Source: an uncultured Pelagibacteraceae bacterium (GTDB taxonomy: Bacteria; Pseudomonadota; Alphaproteobacteria; Pelagibacterales; Pelagibacteraceae). From it: 64,000 nucleotides of DNA. Every line of letters starts with the position of its first letter. Within the stretch, counting starts at the first letter, position 1. The stretch is from contig CACJBW010000002.1 in NCBI GenBank assembly GCA_902591775.1, positions 1 through 64,000 of the forward strand, written 5' to 3'. The position numbers and the translations under genes were made by a program. Positions 28,805 through 37,986 of the stretch are shown here, one piece after another. The notes under the pieces were generated by a model. That model was given only the letters and a program-made list of their open reading frames with translations. It ran no database searches and was not told the origin of the DNA.

Positions 28805-29350
28805 TTAAAAATTTTTAATAAAATAAACTCTTGTATCAATACCTGTACTTAAAAAACTTAAAGCTTCTCCACTTACTTTTACAGTTTCATCTACACCAAC
28901 ATTATTTCCACTTACAACGTAACCTGCAAAACATTTATTTTTTTCATCGTCCCATTTTACAAATGTTTCATCTATTTTATTTCCGTTAATTGTATAAATT
29001 TCATGAGCTCTAAAGTTTAGAAAATTCGCGCCCATAATTGCACGTTGAGGTATAAGTTTAGTTGCCTTGCATACTGCCTCGTATAATTCATCAGATAATT
29101 TAAAATTATCAGTTCCATCAAACGAAACCAAAACTCCTGAAGGGAGACTAGAAATTAGCTTATTAAGTTTTCTTTCTTCAGCTATTCTTTCTTCTTCTAT
29201 TTTCATTTTAGCAACCAGTTCATCGCCTTCACCAAAAATATTATTTAAAACAAAAAAAGTTAGAAAGATAAGAATAATTATACCAACTAATCCACCAAAT
29301 TGTTTAACTGGCTCTGATAATGTTTTAAAACTATTCTTGGAAACTTCCAT
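28805..29350 (-). CDS. Hypothetical protein with one TM segment
   Basis: ORF track starts at 29407, but the Met at 29350 (MEVSKNSFKTLSEPVKQFGGLVGIIILIFLTFFVLN) reduces overlap with the upstream MORN gene. Confidence 0.65.
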   Translation of the reverse strand: MEVSKNSFKTLSEPVKQFGGLVGIIILIFLTFFVLNNIFGEGDELVAKMKIEEERIAEERKLNKLISSLPSGVLVSFDGTDNFKLSDELYEAVCKATKLIPQRAIMGANFLNFRAHEIYTINGNKIDETFVKWDDEKNKCFAGYVVSGNNVGVDETVKVSGEALSFLSTGIDTRVYFIKNF

Positions 29351-29708
29351 TTTTCCAAATACCTGTTTTTTGTTTTCCGTCTGACCAAGTAAAAGTACCT
29401 TTACCATTCATAAAACCGTTGGCCCATTCACCTTCATAAGTTGAACCATCAGGAAAAAATAAAATTCCTATACCGCTCCATTGACTTTCTTTAAATTCAC
29501 CTTTGTAAATATATCCATTCGGCCATGTTTCGGTTCCTTGGCCATGTTTTTTTGTTGCAACCCATTCACCTTCGTAAGTTGTTTTATCTGTGTAAACCCA
29601 CTTACCATAACCATTGTCACAATTCCCCTCTTTACATCCCGTACTTCTTGCCGATGCTATAGAAGTAATTAATGACGAAAAAAGTATAAAAAATATAAGC
29701 TTTTTCAT
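29331..29708 (-). CDS. Secreted MORN-repeat protein
   Basis: Signal peptide MKKLIFFILFSSLITSIASA, then repeats YEGEWVATKKHGQGTETWPNG / YKGEFKESQWSGIGILFFPDG / YEGEWANGFMNGKGTFTWSDG. Confidence 0.88.
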   Translation of the reverse strand: MKKLIFFILFSSLITSIASARSTGCKEGNCDNGYGKWVYTDKTTYEGEWVATKKHGQGTETWPNGYIYKGEFKESQWSGIGILFFPDGSTYEGEWANGFMNGKGTFTWSDGKQKTGIWKNGSFQE

Positions 29709-29742
29709 GGAAATATATTACACAAAATTTCTTAAAAAAAAA

Positions 29743-30204
29743 TTAGGCATTTTTTGATTTGTTCTTACAGATATAAATTGAAATATCTTTTTCTGAATTG
29801 TCTGTATTTATATTTTTTGTAATTTCATGAATTAATTCACCTGATTTTCTTGTAATTATTGCGGATTCTGAATAAGTTTTGTCATTGTTAAAGGCCTTAA
29901 ACAAAACTACGTCTTTATTTACTATTTTTACATCAAAATTTGAATTTTGAGAGAAAAATTTTGATAATCCATTTACCATTAATGTGCTGGGTTTATTTGA
30001 ATAAATTTGAAAAGAATCTAAATTTTTAACATTTAGGTCGTCTGCTAGAAAAGTTTTATAATTATACTCTGAATTCTTAACAATTTTTTTTTCTAACTCA
30101 CATGTAAACTCTAGATTTAAATTTTCACCAATACTTATGTCTTTTGCATAAGCAAAATTGAAAATAAAAAAGTTTAATAATATTAAATAAAATACTTTTT
30201 CCAT
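29743..30204 (-). CDS. Hypothetical exported protein, 153 aa
   Basis: N-terminal signal-like MEKVFYLILLNFFIFNFAYA; no family recognised. Confidence 0.65.
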   Translation of the reverse strand: MEKVFYLILLNFFIFNFAYAKDISIGENLNLEFTCELEKKIVKNSEYNYKTFLADDLNVKNLDSFQIYSNKPSTLMVNGLSKFFSQNSNFDVKIVNKDVVLFKAFNNDKTYSESAIITRKSGELIHEITKNINTDNSEKDISIYICKNKSKNA

Positions 30205-30221
30205 TAATTATTTGAGGTGAT

Positions 30222-30255
30222 AAAAAAAATCTCCCCCAATAAAATTGGGAGAGAT
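30222..30255 (-). terminator. Rho-independent terminator downstream of the tmoX-like gene
   Basis: Minus strand ATCTCTCCCAAT-TTT-ATTGGGGGAGAT followed by T8; 12-bp stem with one G-U wobble. Confidence 0.92.
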
Positions 30256-30276
30256 CTTAAATTTATTAAATTAACC

Positions 30277-31230
30277 TTAATGATCGTGTGTAAATTCTTC
30301 CCACACACTCTTATTGTCAGCTAACCATTTTTTTGCTGCATCTTCGTGAGTCATTTTGTCGACATCAACTAAAGCTGCCATTGCTCCAATTTGACTTGTA
30401 GAGAATGACATTTTTCTAAACGTTTTTGCAGCTGCAGGATGAGTTTTTGGAAAATCTTCATGTGCAGCTTTTTTCAGATAACCATCCGGAGAACCACATT
30501 TTCCATCTCCGCCATCTTCTGGTCTACAACCAGCTGTGTATGGAGGAAAGTCGATAAATGTAAAACCAGCACCATCTGTAAAGTTTGGTGTCCAGTTAAA
30601 TATGATAGTTCCTCTTCCTTCTTTTTTAGCTGCAGCTAACTCTGCCCAAAGTGCATCTGCACTTCCAGCAAATTTAACCCACCATAGATCTCCTAATCCT
30701 AGAGCATCAACTCTTTGAGGTATTAAATCTCCATGCCATGTTTGTGGTCCTTCTAACATTCTACCTTTTCCATCTGGTGAATCAGGTGTTGTGAAATTTT
30801 TTGCACAATCAGGATTTTTTAATGCAGTCCAGTCTGGTAGACCTGGGCATAAGCCTTTTTCTACAACCCAGTTTGGATATCCCATATCCTCAAGAGTTCT
30901 AGCTTCGTGATCACCCATATCTAATAAACCACCTTTATCTAAAGCAGTTGTGAATGATTTTCCGAATGCAGATTCCCATACTTCATGAGATATAGTTACA
31001 TCACCAATTCTAATCGACTCATAAACTGCTTGAGAGTCAGCATTTACATATTTTACATTGTTTCCCATACTTTCAAAAATTCCGCCAATTACGTAAGCCA
31101 TTACAATTTGGCTTGACCAGTTATGAGTTGGGATAACAATTGGTTTTTTACTATCTGCTGCGTTTGAAATCCCTGCAAAACTTACAAGAGATATCACCAT
31201 AGCTGATAATAGAGATATTATTTTTTTCAT
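30277..31230 (-). CDS. tmoX: Glycine betaine/TMAO-type ABC transporter substrate-binding protein
   Basis: Signal peptide MKKIISLLSAMVISLVSFAGISNA; HNWSSQIVMAYVIGGIFESMG, ProX/OpuAC-like. RBS AAGGAAAGGG precedes the Met at 31230, so the 31296 start in the ORF track is probably too long. Confidence 0.87.
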   Translation of the reverse strand: MKKIISLLSAMVISLVSFAGISNAADSKKPIVIPTHNWSSQIVMAYVIGGIFESMGNNVKYVNADSQAVYESIRIGDVTISHEVWESAFGKSFTTALDKGGLLDMGDHEARTLEDMGYPNWVVEKGLCPGLPDWTALKNPDCAKNFTTPDSPDGKGRMLEGPQTWHGDLIPQRVDALGLGDLWWVKFAGSADALWAELAAAKKEGRGTIIFNWTPNFTDGAGFTFIDFPPYTAGCRPEDGGDGKCGSPDGYLKKAAHEDFPKTHPAAAKTFRKMSFSTSQIGAMAALVDVDKMTHEDAAKKWLADNKSVWEEFTHDH

Positions 31231-31253
31231 TATTTCCCTTTCCTTAATATTAA

Positions 31254-31268
31254 GTGATAAAGTATCAC
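31254..31268. promoter_or_regulatory. Candidate operator/hairpin: GTGATA-AAG-TATCAC inverted repeat in the divergent tmoX/tdm intergenic region
   Basis: Perfect 6-bp arms with 3-nt spacer, in the tmoX 5' leader and upstream of tdm. Confidence 0.4.
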
Positions 31269-31374
31269 CTCTATTAAAGTTACAGTCAACTAGCAAAATA
31301 GATACAAATGTATATATAAAATTTATATATAAATTTGCTTATACTTTTGTATAATTTTTTAAATTTTTTTATAA

Positions 31375-33714
31375 ATGGAAACAAGTTTAAGTATTAAAGA
31401 ACCTGGTTTAAACGTATTACCACCTGGAGTTGAAAGATATGTGGTCAATGCAGGTGGAATTACTGGTATTCAAATATCTCCTGAAGATGAAATTAAAATT
31501 ATAAATAATGAGGGAAATCAAATTTGCGAAATAAATATTTTTGATAAACATGGAAAATCAGAATTAGGAATTTTAAATTTAAAAGAAAATACAAAATCAT
31601 CAGAAATAAAAAAAATACTTTTGAAAAATGAAGAAAGTTCTTTGCAAGCATTACTTCAATTAAAAAAAAGAAATTTACAAATTGAGAAAGCTGCTTCATC
31701 AGTAATTTTTGATAAAAACACCTCTGCAGGAGAAGAAATAATTCTAAATTCGAAGGATGACTGTTATTGCATCTTTGCTGCTCCAGGAGCCAATATGCTT
31801 GTTCATGATCAAAATCCACCTTCAGATCTAACTGTATTAGTTAAAAGAGCAAAAATTAAAAATTCTGAAAAAGAATTTTCAATAATTCCTGATCCAATTT
31901 ACGATCCTGACTATGAAGTTAATATAGATAGAAAAACTGCAACAGGATATCAAGTTAAAGCTGGAGACTATATTCAAATAATTACACCAACGGGAAGACA
32001 ATGCTCAGATTTTGTTGCATACGACACTGCTAAACTTGAAAAAGGTATAGAAAGGGGTCTTGATTGGCAAACTACTAGAACCTTTATGGGACATACTTTT
32101 CCTGGTCCTGGTTTATTTTCAAAGTTCTATGATACTGATCATGAGCCATTGGTAGAAGTTGTAAGAGATACAGTGGGTATTCATGATACATTTAATTTAG
32201 CTTGTACCTCAAAGTACTACGAAGACTCAGGATATTTTGGTCATGCAAATTGCTCTGACAATTTAAATGACTCAATGAAAAAATATGGCGTAGAAGAAAA
32301 AAAAGGTTGGCATGCAATTAATCTTTTCTTTAATACATCTTCGGGAGGTCAAAATTCTGTTACATCTGATGAGTCTTATGCAAGGCCTGGAGATTACGTC
32401 ATTTTTAAAGCTCTAAAAGATTTAACATGTGGAACTACTGCATGCCCTAGTGATATTGATAGCTGTAATGGATGGAACCCTACTGATATTTTTGTTAGAA
32501 CTTATGAGAAAAGCAAAGAATTTACTAAATCATATGGTTTTAGAATGAAAACAGATTCAGAAAATAAACTTACAAGAAATACCGGTTTCTATGAAAGAAC
32601 ATCAAAATTAACTAGAAACTTTGTCGATGCTAGAGGTTTTTGGTTACCAAATGATTATACAAAACATGGCGTAATTAATGAATACAATGCATGCAGAGAA
32701 GACGCCGTCCTAATTGACTTATCTTCATTAAGGAAATTTGAAATTCTTGGTCCAGATGCTGAAGAATTAATGAATTATACATTAACTCGAAATGTAAAAA
32801 AACTTTCAGTTGGTCAAATTGTTTATTCAGCAATGTGTTATGAAAATGGAACTATGTTTGATGATGGAACGTTATTAAAACTTAGTGATCATGGTTTTAG
32901 ATGGATTTGTGGTGATGAATATGGAGGTGAGTGGCTTAAAGAACAAGCTAAGAAAAAAAATTATAAAGTTCATATCAAAAATTCTACTGACCAAATAAAT
33001 AATTTATCTTTACAAGGTCCCAAAAGTAGAAAAATTTTAGAAAAAATAATTTTTACTCCCCCTACCCAACCCTCTATATTAGAATTGGAATGGTTTAGAT
33101 TTACAATTTGTCGATTGGAAGAATTAAACGGAATACCATTAATTGTTTCAAGAACAGGTTACACTGGTGAACTTGGTTTTGAAATTTGGTGTCATCCAAG
33201 TAATGCTACTACAGTTTGGGATAAGGTAATGGAAGCAGGAAAAGATGAAGGTTTGATACCAGCTGGTTTTGCTGCTTTAGATCTTTTAAGAATTGAAGCT
33301 GGTTTAATTTTATTTGGTAATGAATTTGACGGACAACAAGATCCGTTTGAAGCAGGAATTGGGTTTTCAGTTCCTTTAAAATCCAAAACAGAGGATTTTA
33401 TTGGAAGAGAAAATTTAATTAAGAGAAAAGAAAATCCTCAAAAAAAACTAGTAGGGCTAGAGTTAATAGGTAAAGAAATTGCAAATCATGGAGATTGCGT
33501 TCATATTGGAAGATCTCAGGTTGGAATTATAACTAGTGGATGCATTTCTCCGACATTAAATAAAAATATTGCATTATGTAGAATAGATGTAGGTCACTCA
33601 GAATTAGGTAATGAAGTTGAAATTGGAAAAATAGATGGACATCAAAAAAGAATACCTGCAAAAATTGTTGGATTTCCTCATTACGATCCAAAGAAAACTA
33701 AAGTAAGATCTTAA
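31375..33714 (+). CDS. tdm: DUF1989-GcvT fusion protein, probable trimethylamine N-oxide demethylase
   Basis: 779 aa; N-terminal DUF1989-like region (QCSDFVAYD, TCGTTACPSDIDSCNGWNPT) fused to C-terminal aminomethyltransferase (VSRTGYTGELGFEIW, AALDLLRIEAG); neighbours tmm and TMAO-type transporter. Confidence 0.82.
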   Translation: METSLSIKEPGLNVLPPGVERYVVNAGGITGIQISPEDEIKIINNEGNQICEINIFDKHGKSELGILNLKENTKSSEIKKILLKNEESSLQALLQLKKRNLQIEKAASSVIFDKNTSAGEEIILNSKDDCYCIFAAPGANMLVHDQNPPSDLTVLVKRAKIKNSEKEFSIIPDPIYDPDYEVNIDRKTATGYQVKAGDYIQIITPTGRQCSDFVAYDTAKLEKGIERGLDWQTTRTFMGHTFPGPGLFSKFYDTDHEPLVEVVRDTVGIHDTFNLACTSKYYEDSGYFGHANCSDNLNDSMKKYGVEEKKGWHAINLFFNTSSGGQNSVTSDESYARPGDYVIFKALKDLTCGTTACPSDIDSCNGWNPTDIFVRTYEKSKEFTKSYGFRMKTDSENKLTRNTGFYERTSKLTRNFVDARGFWLPNDYTKHGVINEYNACREDAVLIDLSSLRKFEILGPDAEELMNYTLTRNVKKLSVGQIVYSAMCYENGTMFDDGTLLKLSDHGFRWICGDEYGGEWLKEQAKKKNYKVHIKNSTDQINNLSLQGPKSRKILEKIIFTPPTQPSILELEWFRFTICRLEELNGIPLIVSRTGYTGELGFEIWCHPSNATTVWDKVMEAGKDEGLIPAGFAALDLLRIEAGLILFGNEFDGQQDPFEAGIGFSVPLKSKTEDFIGRENLIKRKENPQKKLVGLELIGKEIANHGDCVHIGRSQVGIITSGCISPTLNKNIALCRIDVGHSELGNEVEIGKIDGHQKRIPAKIVGFPHYDPKKTKVRS

Positions 33715-34064
33715 TGGCTAAATCAACTAAGGATTTGTTAGAGTTTTGGGAAGATCAAATGAAACTTTCACACACATCAAGTAACTATTTTTTTAGAAAA
33801 TCACCTTCTCACTATCATATGATGCTTCTAGTTATGTCAGCATTTAAGCAAAAACAGAACTTATCAGTAGAGGAGCTAAAAACAAAACTATTTAAAACAT
33901 CTAGACCAAAATCTGCATTAATAATTAATGAGGCATGTGAAAAAGGTTTTTTTTATTTAGAAAAAACCGCTCAAGATCAAAGAAAAAAACATATAAAACC
34001 AAGTGCTTCGTTTATCTCAGAATTTAACGATTATTTATCTACTCTTAAAAATTTGAGCTTTTAA
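33714..34064 (+). CDS. Small winged-helix (MarR-like?) protein, 116 aa
   Basis: TAATG overlap with the tdm stop; SVEELKTKLFKTSRPKSALIINEACEKGFFYLEKTAQDQRKKHIKPSASFISEFNDYL resembles helix-turn-helix plus wing. Confidence 0.55.
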   Translation: MAKSTKDLLEFWEDQMKLSHTSSNYFFRKSPSHYHMMLLVMSAFKQKQNLSVEELKTKLFKTSRPKSALIINEACEKGFFYLEKTAQDQRKKHIKPSASFISEFNDYLSTLKNLSF

Positions 34065-34161
34065 CAATAATCAAATCCTAAGTTCTATAAGTTTTTATTT
34101 CTAAATTTTATATATAAAAAAAATTATATATTTAACCCTTTTCAAAAAATAGTGTTTAAAT

Positions 34162-35487
34162 ATGTCATTGCCGACAAAAGCAAAAGTAGTAATCGTTGGA
34201 GGGGGAATTCACGGCCTAAGTACTGCTTGGAAACTTTCCGAAACTTACAAAAATCCAGGTGATATTGTAGTATTAGAAAAAAAAGATACCGCAGCTGGCG
34301 CAAGTGGTATTGCGTGTGGTGTTGTAAGAAATAATTATTTTCAGCCTGCAATGAGAGAATTAATGGCTCATTCAGTTTCAGTTTGGGAGAGTGATCCTAA
34401 GGCATTTAAATATAATGCAGTTGGTTATTTACAAATTTCACCAGAAGTAATGCATGCAGATGTTGCAACTATTTACGAACAACAAAAAGCAATTGGTTAT
34501 GAATCTGAATTTATAGAAGGTGAAAAAGATTGCATGAAATATATGAAAGCTATGTTTAGTGATTGGCAAGCACAAGGTATAACTTCTGTTCTTCATGAAA
34601 AAAAAGGTGGATACGCTTTTAATAAAGATTCAATTAAAGCACTTGAACACAAATCTACTTCAAATGGTGTTGAAGTAAAGAAAGGTGTTAAAGTCACTGG
34701 CTTCAAAAGAGGAAGTAACAGCAAAGCCGTTACAGGAGTTGAAACAGACAAAGGTACAATTGAATGTGAACAAGTTGTCGTTGGAGCAGGTCCTTGGGCA
34801 AGAGATTTTTGGAATATGTTAGAACTTCCTAAAACTGCAAATATTAAAGGTAAAGATGGCAGAATTCATGAAACCGACATGTGGAAATATTGGATGCTTC
34901 AAGAGGGTGTACTTGGTGTAGAACCAGATTTTTTAAAAATGGACAACGGTGAACAGCCACCTGTAATCCATGTAGACTCAACAGCTCCTTTATATTCAGA
35001 CAAAACTAAAAAATTAATTACAGATAAAATTTGGGGAATATATTACAAACCAGATATTGACGGACTTGGAGTTCAAGGTGGAACTTCACCTTACATTGTT
35101 GATAAACATTTTGATCAAGTAAACGTCGATCCGTATGGAATAGAGTCCCCTGAATATCAAACAACAGAAGCTTTTAATGATATGTGGTGTTCAGCTTTAG
35201 CTCATTGTCAAAAAAGATTTGAAGGAAAATCAGATTTATATAGAAAAGGACCATCAGGCGGACTTGGATGTATGACACCAGATTCTTTTCCAATTTTCGA
35301 TAGATTTTTAGAAAACGTTTATATGATAGCAGACTCTAACCATGGTTATAAAATGATCGGAGTTGGAGAGCTAGTAGCAAAAGAAATTTTAGGTACAGAG
35401 AGTGAATTATTAAAACCGTTTAGATTCAATCGTTACGCGAAAGGTGAATTGCATCCGACATCTAACAGTCCTTTCCCTTGGAGTTAA
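34162..35487 (+). CDS. FAD-dependent amine/amino-acid oxidoreductase (DAO family, SoxB-like)
   Basis: VVIVGGGIHGLSTAWKLSETYKNPGDIVVLEKKDTAAGASGIACGVVRNNY Rossmann FAD motif and DAO-family architecture. Confidence 0.85.
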   Translation: MSLPTKAKVVIVGGGIHGLSTAWKLSETYKNPGDIVVLEKKDTAAGASGIACGVVRNNYFQPAMRELMAHSVSVWESDPKAFKYNAVGYLQISPEVMHADVATIYEQQKAIGYESEFIEGEKDCMKYMKAMFSDWQAQGITSVLHEKKGGYAFNKDSIKALEHKSTSNGVEVKKGVKVTGFKRGSNSKAVTGVETDKGTIECEQVVVGAGPWARDFWNMLELPKTANIKGKDGRIHETDMWKYWMLQEGVLGVEPDFLKMDNGEQPPVIHVDSTAPLYSDKTKKLITDKIWGIYYKPDIDGLGVQGGTSPYIVDKHFDQVNVDPYGIESPEYQTTEAFNDMWCSALAHCQKRFEGKSDLYRKGPSGGLGCMTPDSFPIFDRFLENVYMIADSNHGYKMIGVGELVAKEILGTESELLKPFRFNRYAKGELHPTSNSPFPWS

Positions 35488-35553
35488 TTTATCTAAGTAG
35501 ACAGATGTTTTTTTTTCAGTTAACTTTTTATTCTAAAAATTCTTAGGGGGAAA

Positions 35554-37023
35554 ATGACTGATCTAGAAAAACATGTAAATCAACCAGGCAGAGCAAAGTT
35601 AGTTAAAAAAGTAAGAGAAAAAATTAACGAATTAGGAATAACATACATATATTATCAATTCATTTCGGTAACAGGTAGAGTAGTAGGAAAAGGTATTCCT
35701 GCGGATCATTGGGAGAGGACTGCTGAAAAAGGTTTTCAATTAGTATATGGAGCAACAGCAAATTTATTTTTGGATAGGCATAATAACTACATTGGTTATG
35801 GACCAGAGGCCATGGAGTTGGTGGGGATACCAGACCCAGAAACTTTTGTACAATTACCATGGGATAAAAGAGTTGGAAGAGTTTTTGTAACGTGTTTTAG
35901 AAATAGAGAGGAGAGAAAAAACCCTGGTGGGCACTTGACTTCTGATTGCAGAGGAAATTTAAGAATTTTTAGTGATGAATTTAAGAAGAAACATGGACTA
36001 GAATTAAGAGTTGGGACTGAACCAGAAATGATGTGGCTAACTAAAAATGATGATGGAACTCCAACTGGTAAAGGTTTTTCCAAACCTTTTTGTTATCATA
36101 TTGATCAATTCGAGTCGTTAAGACCAGTTTTTATGAAAGTAATAGAATATTCAAAAGCGATGGGATTAGACATGATACAAGGAGATCATGAAGATGCTCC
36201 TGGACAGCTAGAACTAAATTGGACTTATGATAATGTTTTAAGAAATGCTGATAGATTATCAACATATAGGCAAATTTGTGCACAAGTTGCTAGAGAACAC
36301 AATCTAATAGCTTGCTTTATGACTAAACCATTTATGGGTGTGTCTGCAAGTGGATGTCACACAAACATGTCTTTATGGAAAGGTGGAAAAGTTTCTGTTA
36401 ACAAATTAGGAAATAAAAAACTTCCAGGAGTTGAAGAAGTATTTAGTTATGTATCTGGCGGAACAAACACTTTTATGCCAGACACAAAGGATATGCAGTT
36501 GCCTGGAAAAATTGGACTTCAATCAATCGCTGGTATAATGAAACATTTACCAGCTTTGACAGCTCTAGGATCATCTACGGTAAATTCATATCGAAGATTG
36601 TGGGACCAGGGGTTTTGGGCACCAGTATATGCGGACTGGGGATATCAAAATAGAACTTGTGGATTAAGAGTTTCAGCACCTGGAAGATTTGAGTATAGAT
36701 CTGTTGACTCTATGCATAATCCATACTTACTAGGTGCAGCTTTGCTAAAAGCTTGTGATGAAGGAATATCAAAAAAAATGAAACCGGCTAAACCAGAGTC
36801 TAGAAATATTTATGAGGCTCAGAAAGCTGGTAAAGATGTTAAAAAATTACCACTAAGTCTTGGTGAAGCATTAAATAGACTTGCTGAGGATGAAGTAATC
36901 AAATCAGCAATGCCTGACGAGATGTATAAAGTTTTTCATTGGTATAAAAACGATGAGTGGGAAAGATTTCTTGGAGCAACAACTCAATGGGATCTTGATA
37001 CATACTTGGATTGCTTACCATAA
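35554..37023 (+). CDS. Glutamine synthetase superfamily enzyme (divergent; methylamine-cluster associated)
   Basis: DMIQGDHEDAPGQLELNW, CFMTKPFMGVSASGCHTNMSLWKGG, PGRFEYRSVDSMHNPYLLGAALLKA. Confidence 0.85.
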   Translation: MTDLEKHVNQPGRAKLVKKVREKINELGITYIYYQFISVTGRVVGKGIPADHWERTAEKGFQLVYGATANLFLDRHNNYIGYGPEAMELVGIPDPETFVQLPWDKRVGRVFVTCFRNREERKNPGGHLTSDCRGNLRIFSDEFKKKHGLELRVGTEPEMMWLTKNDDGTPTGKGFSKPFCYHIDQFESLRPVFMKVIEYSKAMGLDMIQGDHEDAPGQLELNWTYDNVLRNADRLSTYRQICAQVAREHNLIACFMTKPFMGVSASGCHTNMSLWKGGKVSVNKLGNKKLPGVEEVFSYVSGGTNTFMPDTKDMQLPGKIGLQSIAGIMKHLPALTALGSSTVNSYRRLWDQGFWAPVYADWGYQNRTCGLRVSAPGRFEYRSVDSMHNPYLLGAALLKACDEGISKKMKPAKPESRNIYEAQKAGKDVKKLPLSLGEALNRLAEDEVIKSAMPDEMYKVFHWYKNDEWERFLGATTQWDLDTYLDCLP

Positions 37024-37044
37024 GGTAAATTAGGAAAGGAAAAA

Positions 37045-37986
37045 ATGTGCGGAATTGCGGGACTAATCCATAGAGGAAAATCCTCTGATGTAGGAAATGA
37101 ATTACAGTTAATGCTTCAAGCATTAAAACATAGAGGTCCTGACTCAACTGGATACGCTCTCTATGCAGATAATGATGGAGAAAATTTCATAATGAGATTT
37201 AAAGTTGGGGAAAATGTTGGAGAAGGAAGCACATCAGTTAATGAAGATGATAGTGTTTATGACAAAAGAAAAGAACTTGTCGACCAGATGCTAAAAAACC
37301 TTAATGCTACAGTTGTAAAAGAAGAAAAGTTAACTCCTTACTCTTACAGATATGAAATGAAATATGATCAGGATTTAATGGAGTTTTCAAAAAAAATCGA
37401 AAGCATAGAGAGTGTGGAGATATTGTCTATTGGTAAATCATTAGAATTAATCAAAGATCTAGGAGATGCTCAGGCAGTTTCTGAAAGATATGATCTAGCA
37501 AAAGTTAAAGGAACCCATGGTATTGGACATGCTAGAATGGCAACTGAATCTGGCGTAGATATTAAATCTGCTCATCCATTTTGGGGTTATCCTTTCAGTG
37601 ATGTATCAGTTGTACACAACGGTCAACTTACAAACTATTGGAATAATAGAAGAGTGTTAGAGAATAAAGGTATGAGATTTATGTCTGAATGTGACTCTGA
37701 ATTAATTGCAGTTTATTTAGCAGAAAAAATGAGAAATGGCGCATCTTTGGAAGAAGGTATGAAAGATAGTTTATCTGGCTTAGATGGTGTATTTACATAT
37801 TTTGTTGCAACAAAAGATTCTTTAGGAATGGCAAAAGATACGATGGCTGCAAAACCATTGGTATTATACGAGTCAGATGATTTAGTAGCAATGGGTTCTG
37901 AGGAAATAGCTATAAGATCTATTTTACCACAAGAGATAGACACATATGATCCATTTGATGGAGAGGTTAAAGTATGGCAAATTTAA
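37045..37986 (+). CDS. mgsA: Glutamate-synthase-like class II glutamine amidotransferase subunit (N-methylglutamate synthase subunit A-like)
   Basis: MCGIAGLIHRGKSSDVG N-terminal Cys nucleophile, LKHRGPDSTGYALY, GIGHARMATES, VVHNGQLTNY. Confidence 0.8.
   Translation: MCGIAGLIHRGKSSDVGNELQLMLQALKHRGPDSTGYALYADNDGENFIMRFKVGENVGEGSTSVNEDDSVYDKRKELVDQMLKNLNATVVKEEKLTPYSYRYEMKYDQDLMEFSKKIESIESVEILSIGKSLELIKDLGDAQAVSERYDLAKVKGTHGIGHARMATESGVDIKSAHPFWGYPFSDVSVVHNGQLTNYWNNRRVLENKGMRFMSECDSELIAVYLAEKMRNGASLEEGMKDSLSGLDGVFTYFVATKDSLGMAKDTMAAKPLVLYESDDLVAMGSEEIAIRSILPQEIDTYDPFDGEVKVWQI

Noticed and set aside
28792-28806. Minus-strand AAGGAGGAA-ATG-TAA start-stop mini-ORF between the 1-TM protein gene and proV-like gene
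   Set aside because: Intriguing, but SD-to-ATG spacing is only 2 nt and it lies in AT-rich spacer; no way to distinguish it from chance without ribosome profiling
35501-35519. Weak ATCT...AGAT stem followed by T-run after the FAD oxidoreductase gene
   Set aside because: Only a 4-bp stem; insufficient for a terminator call
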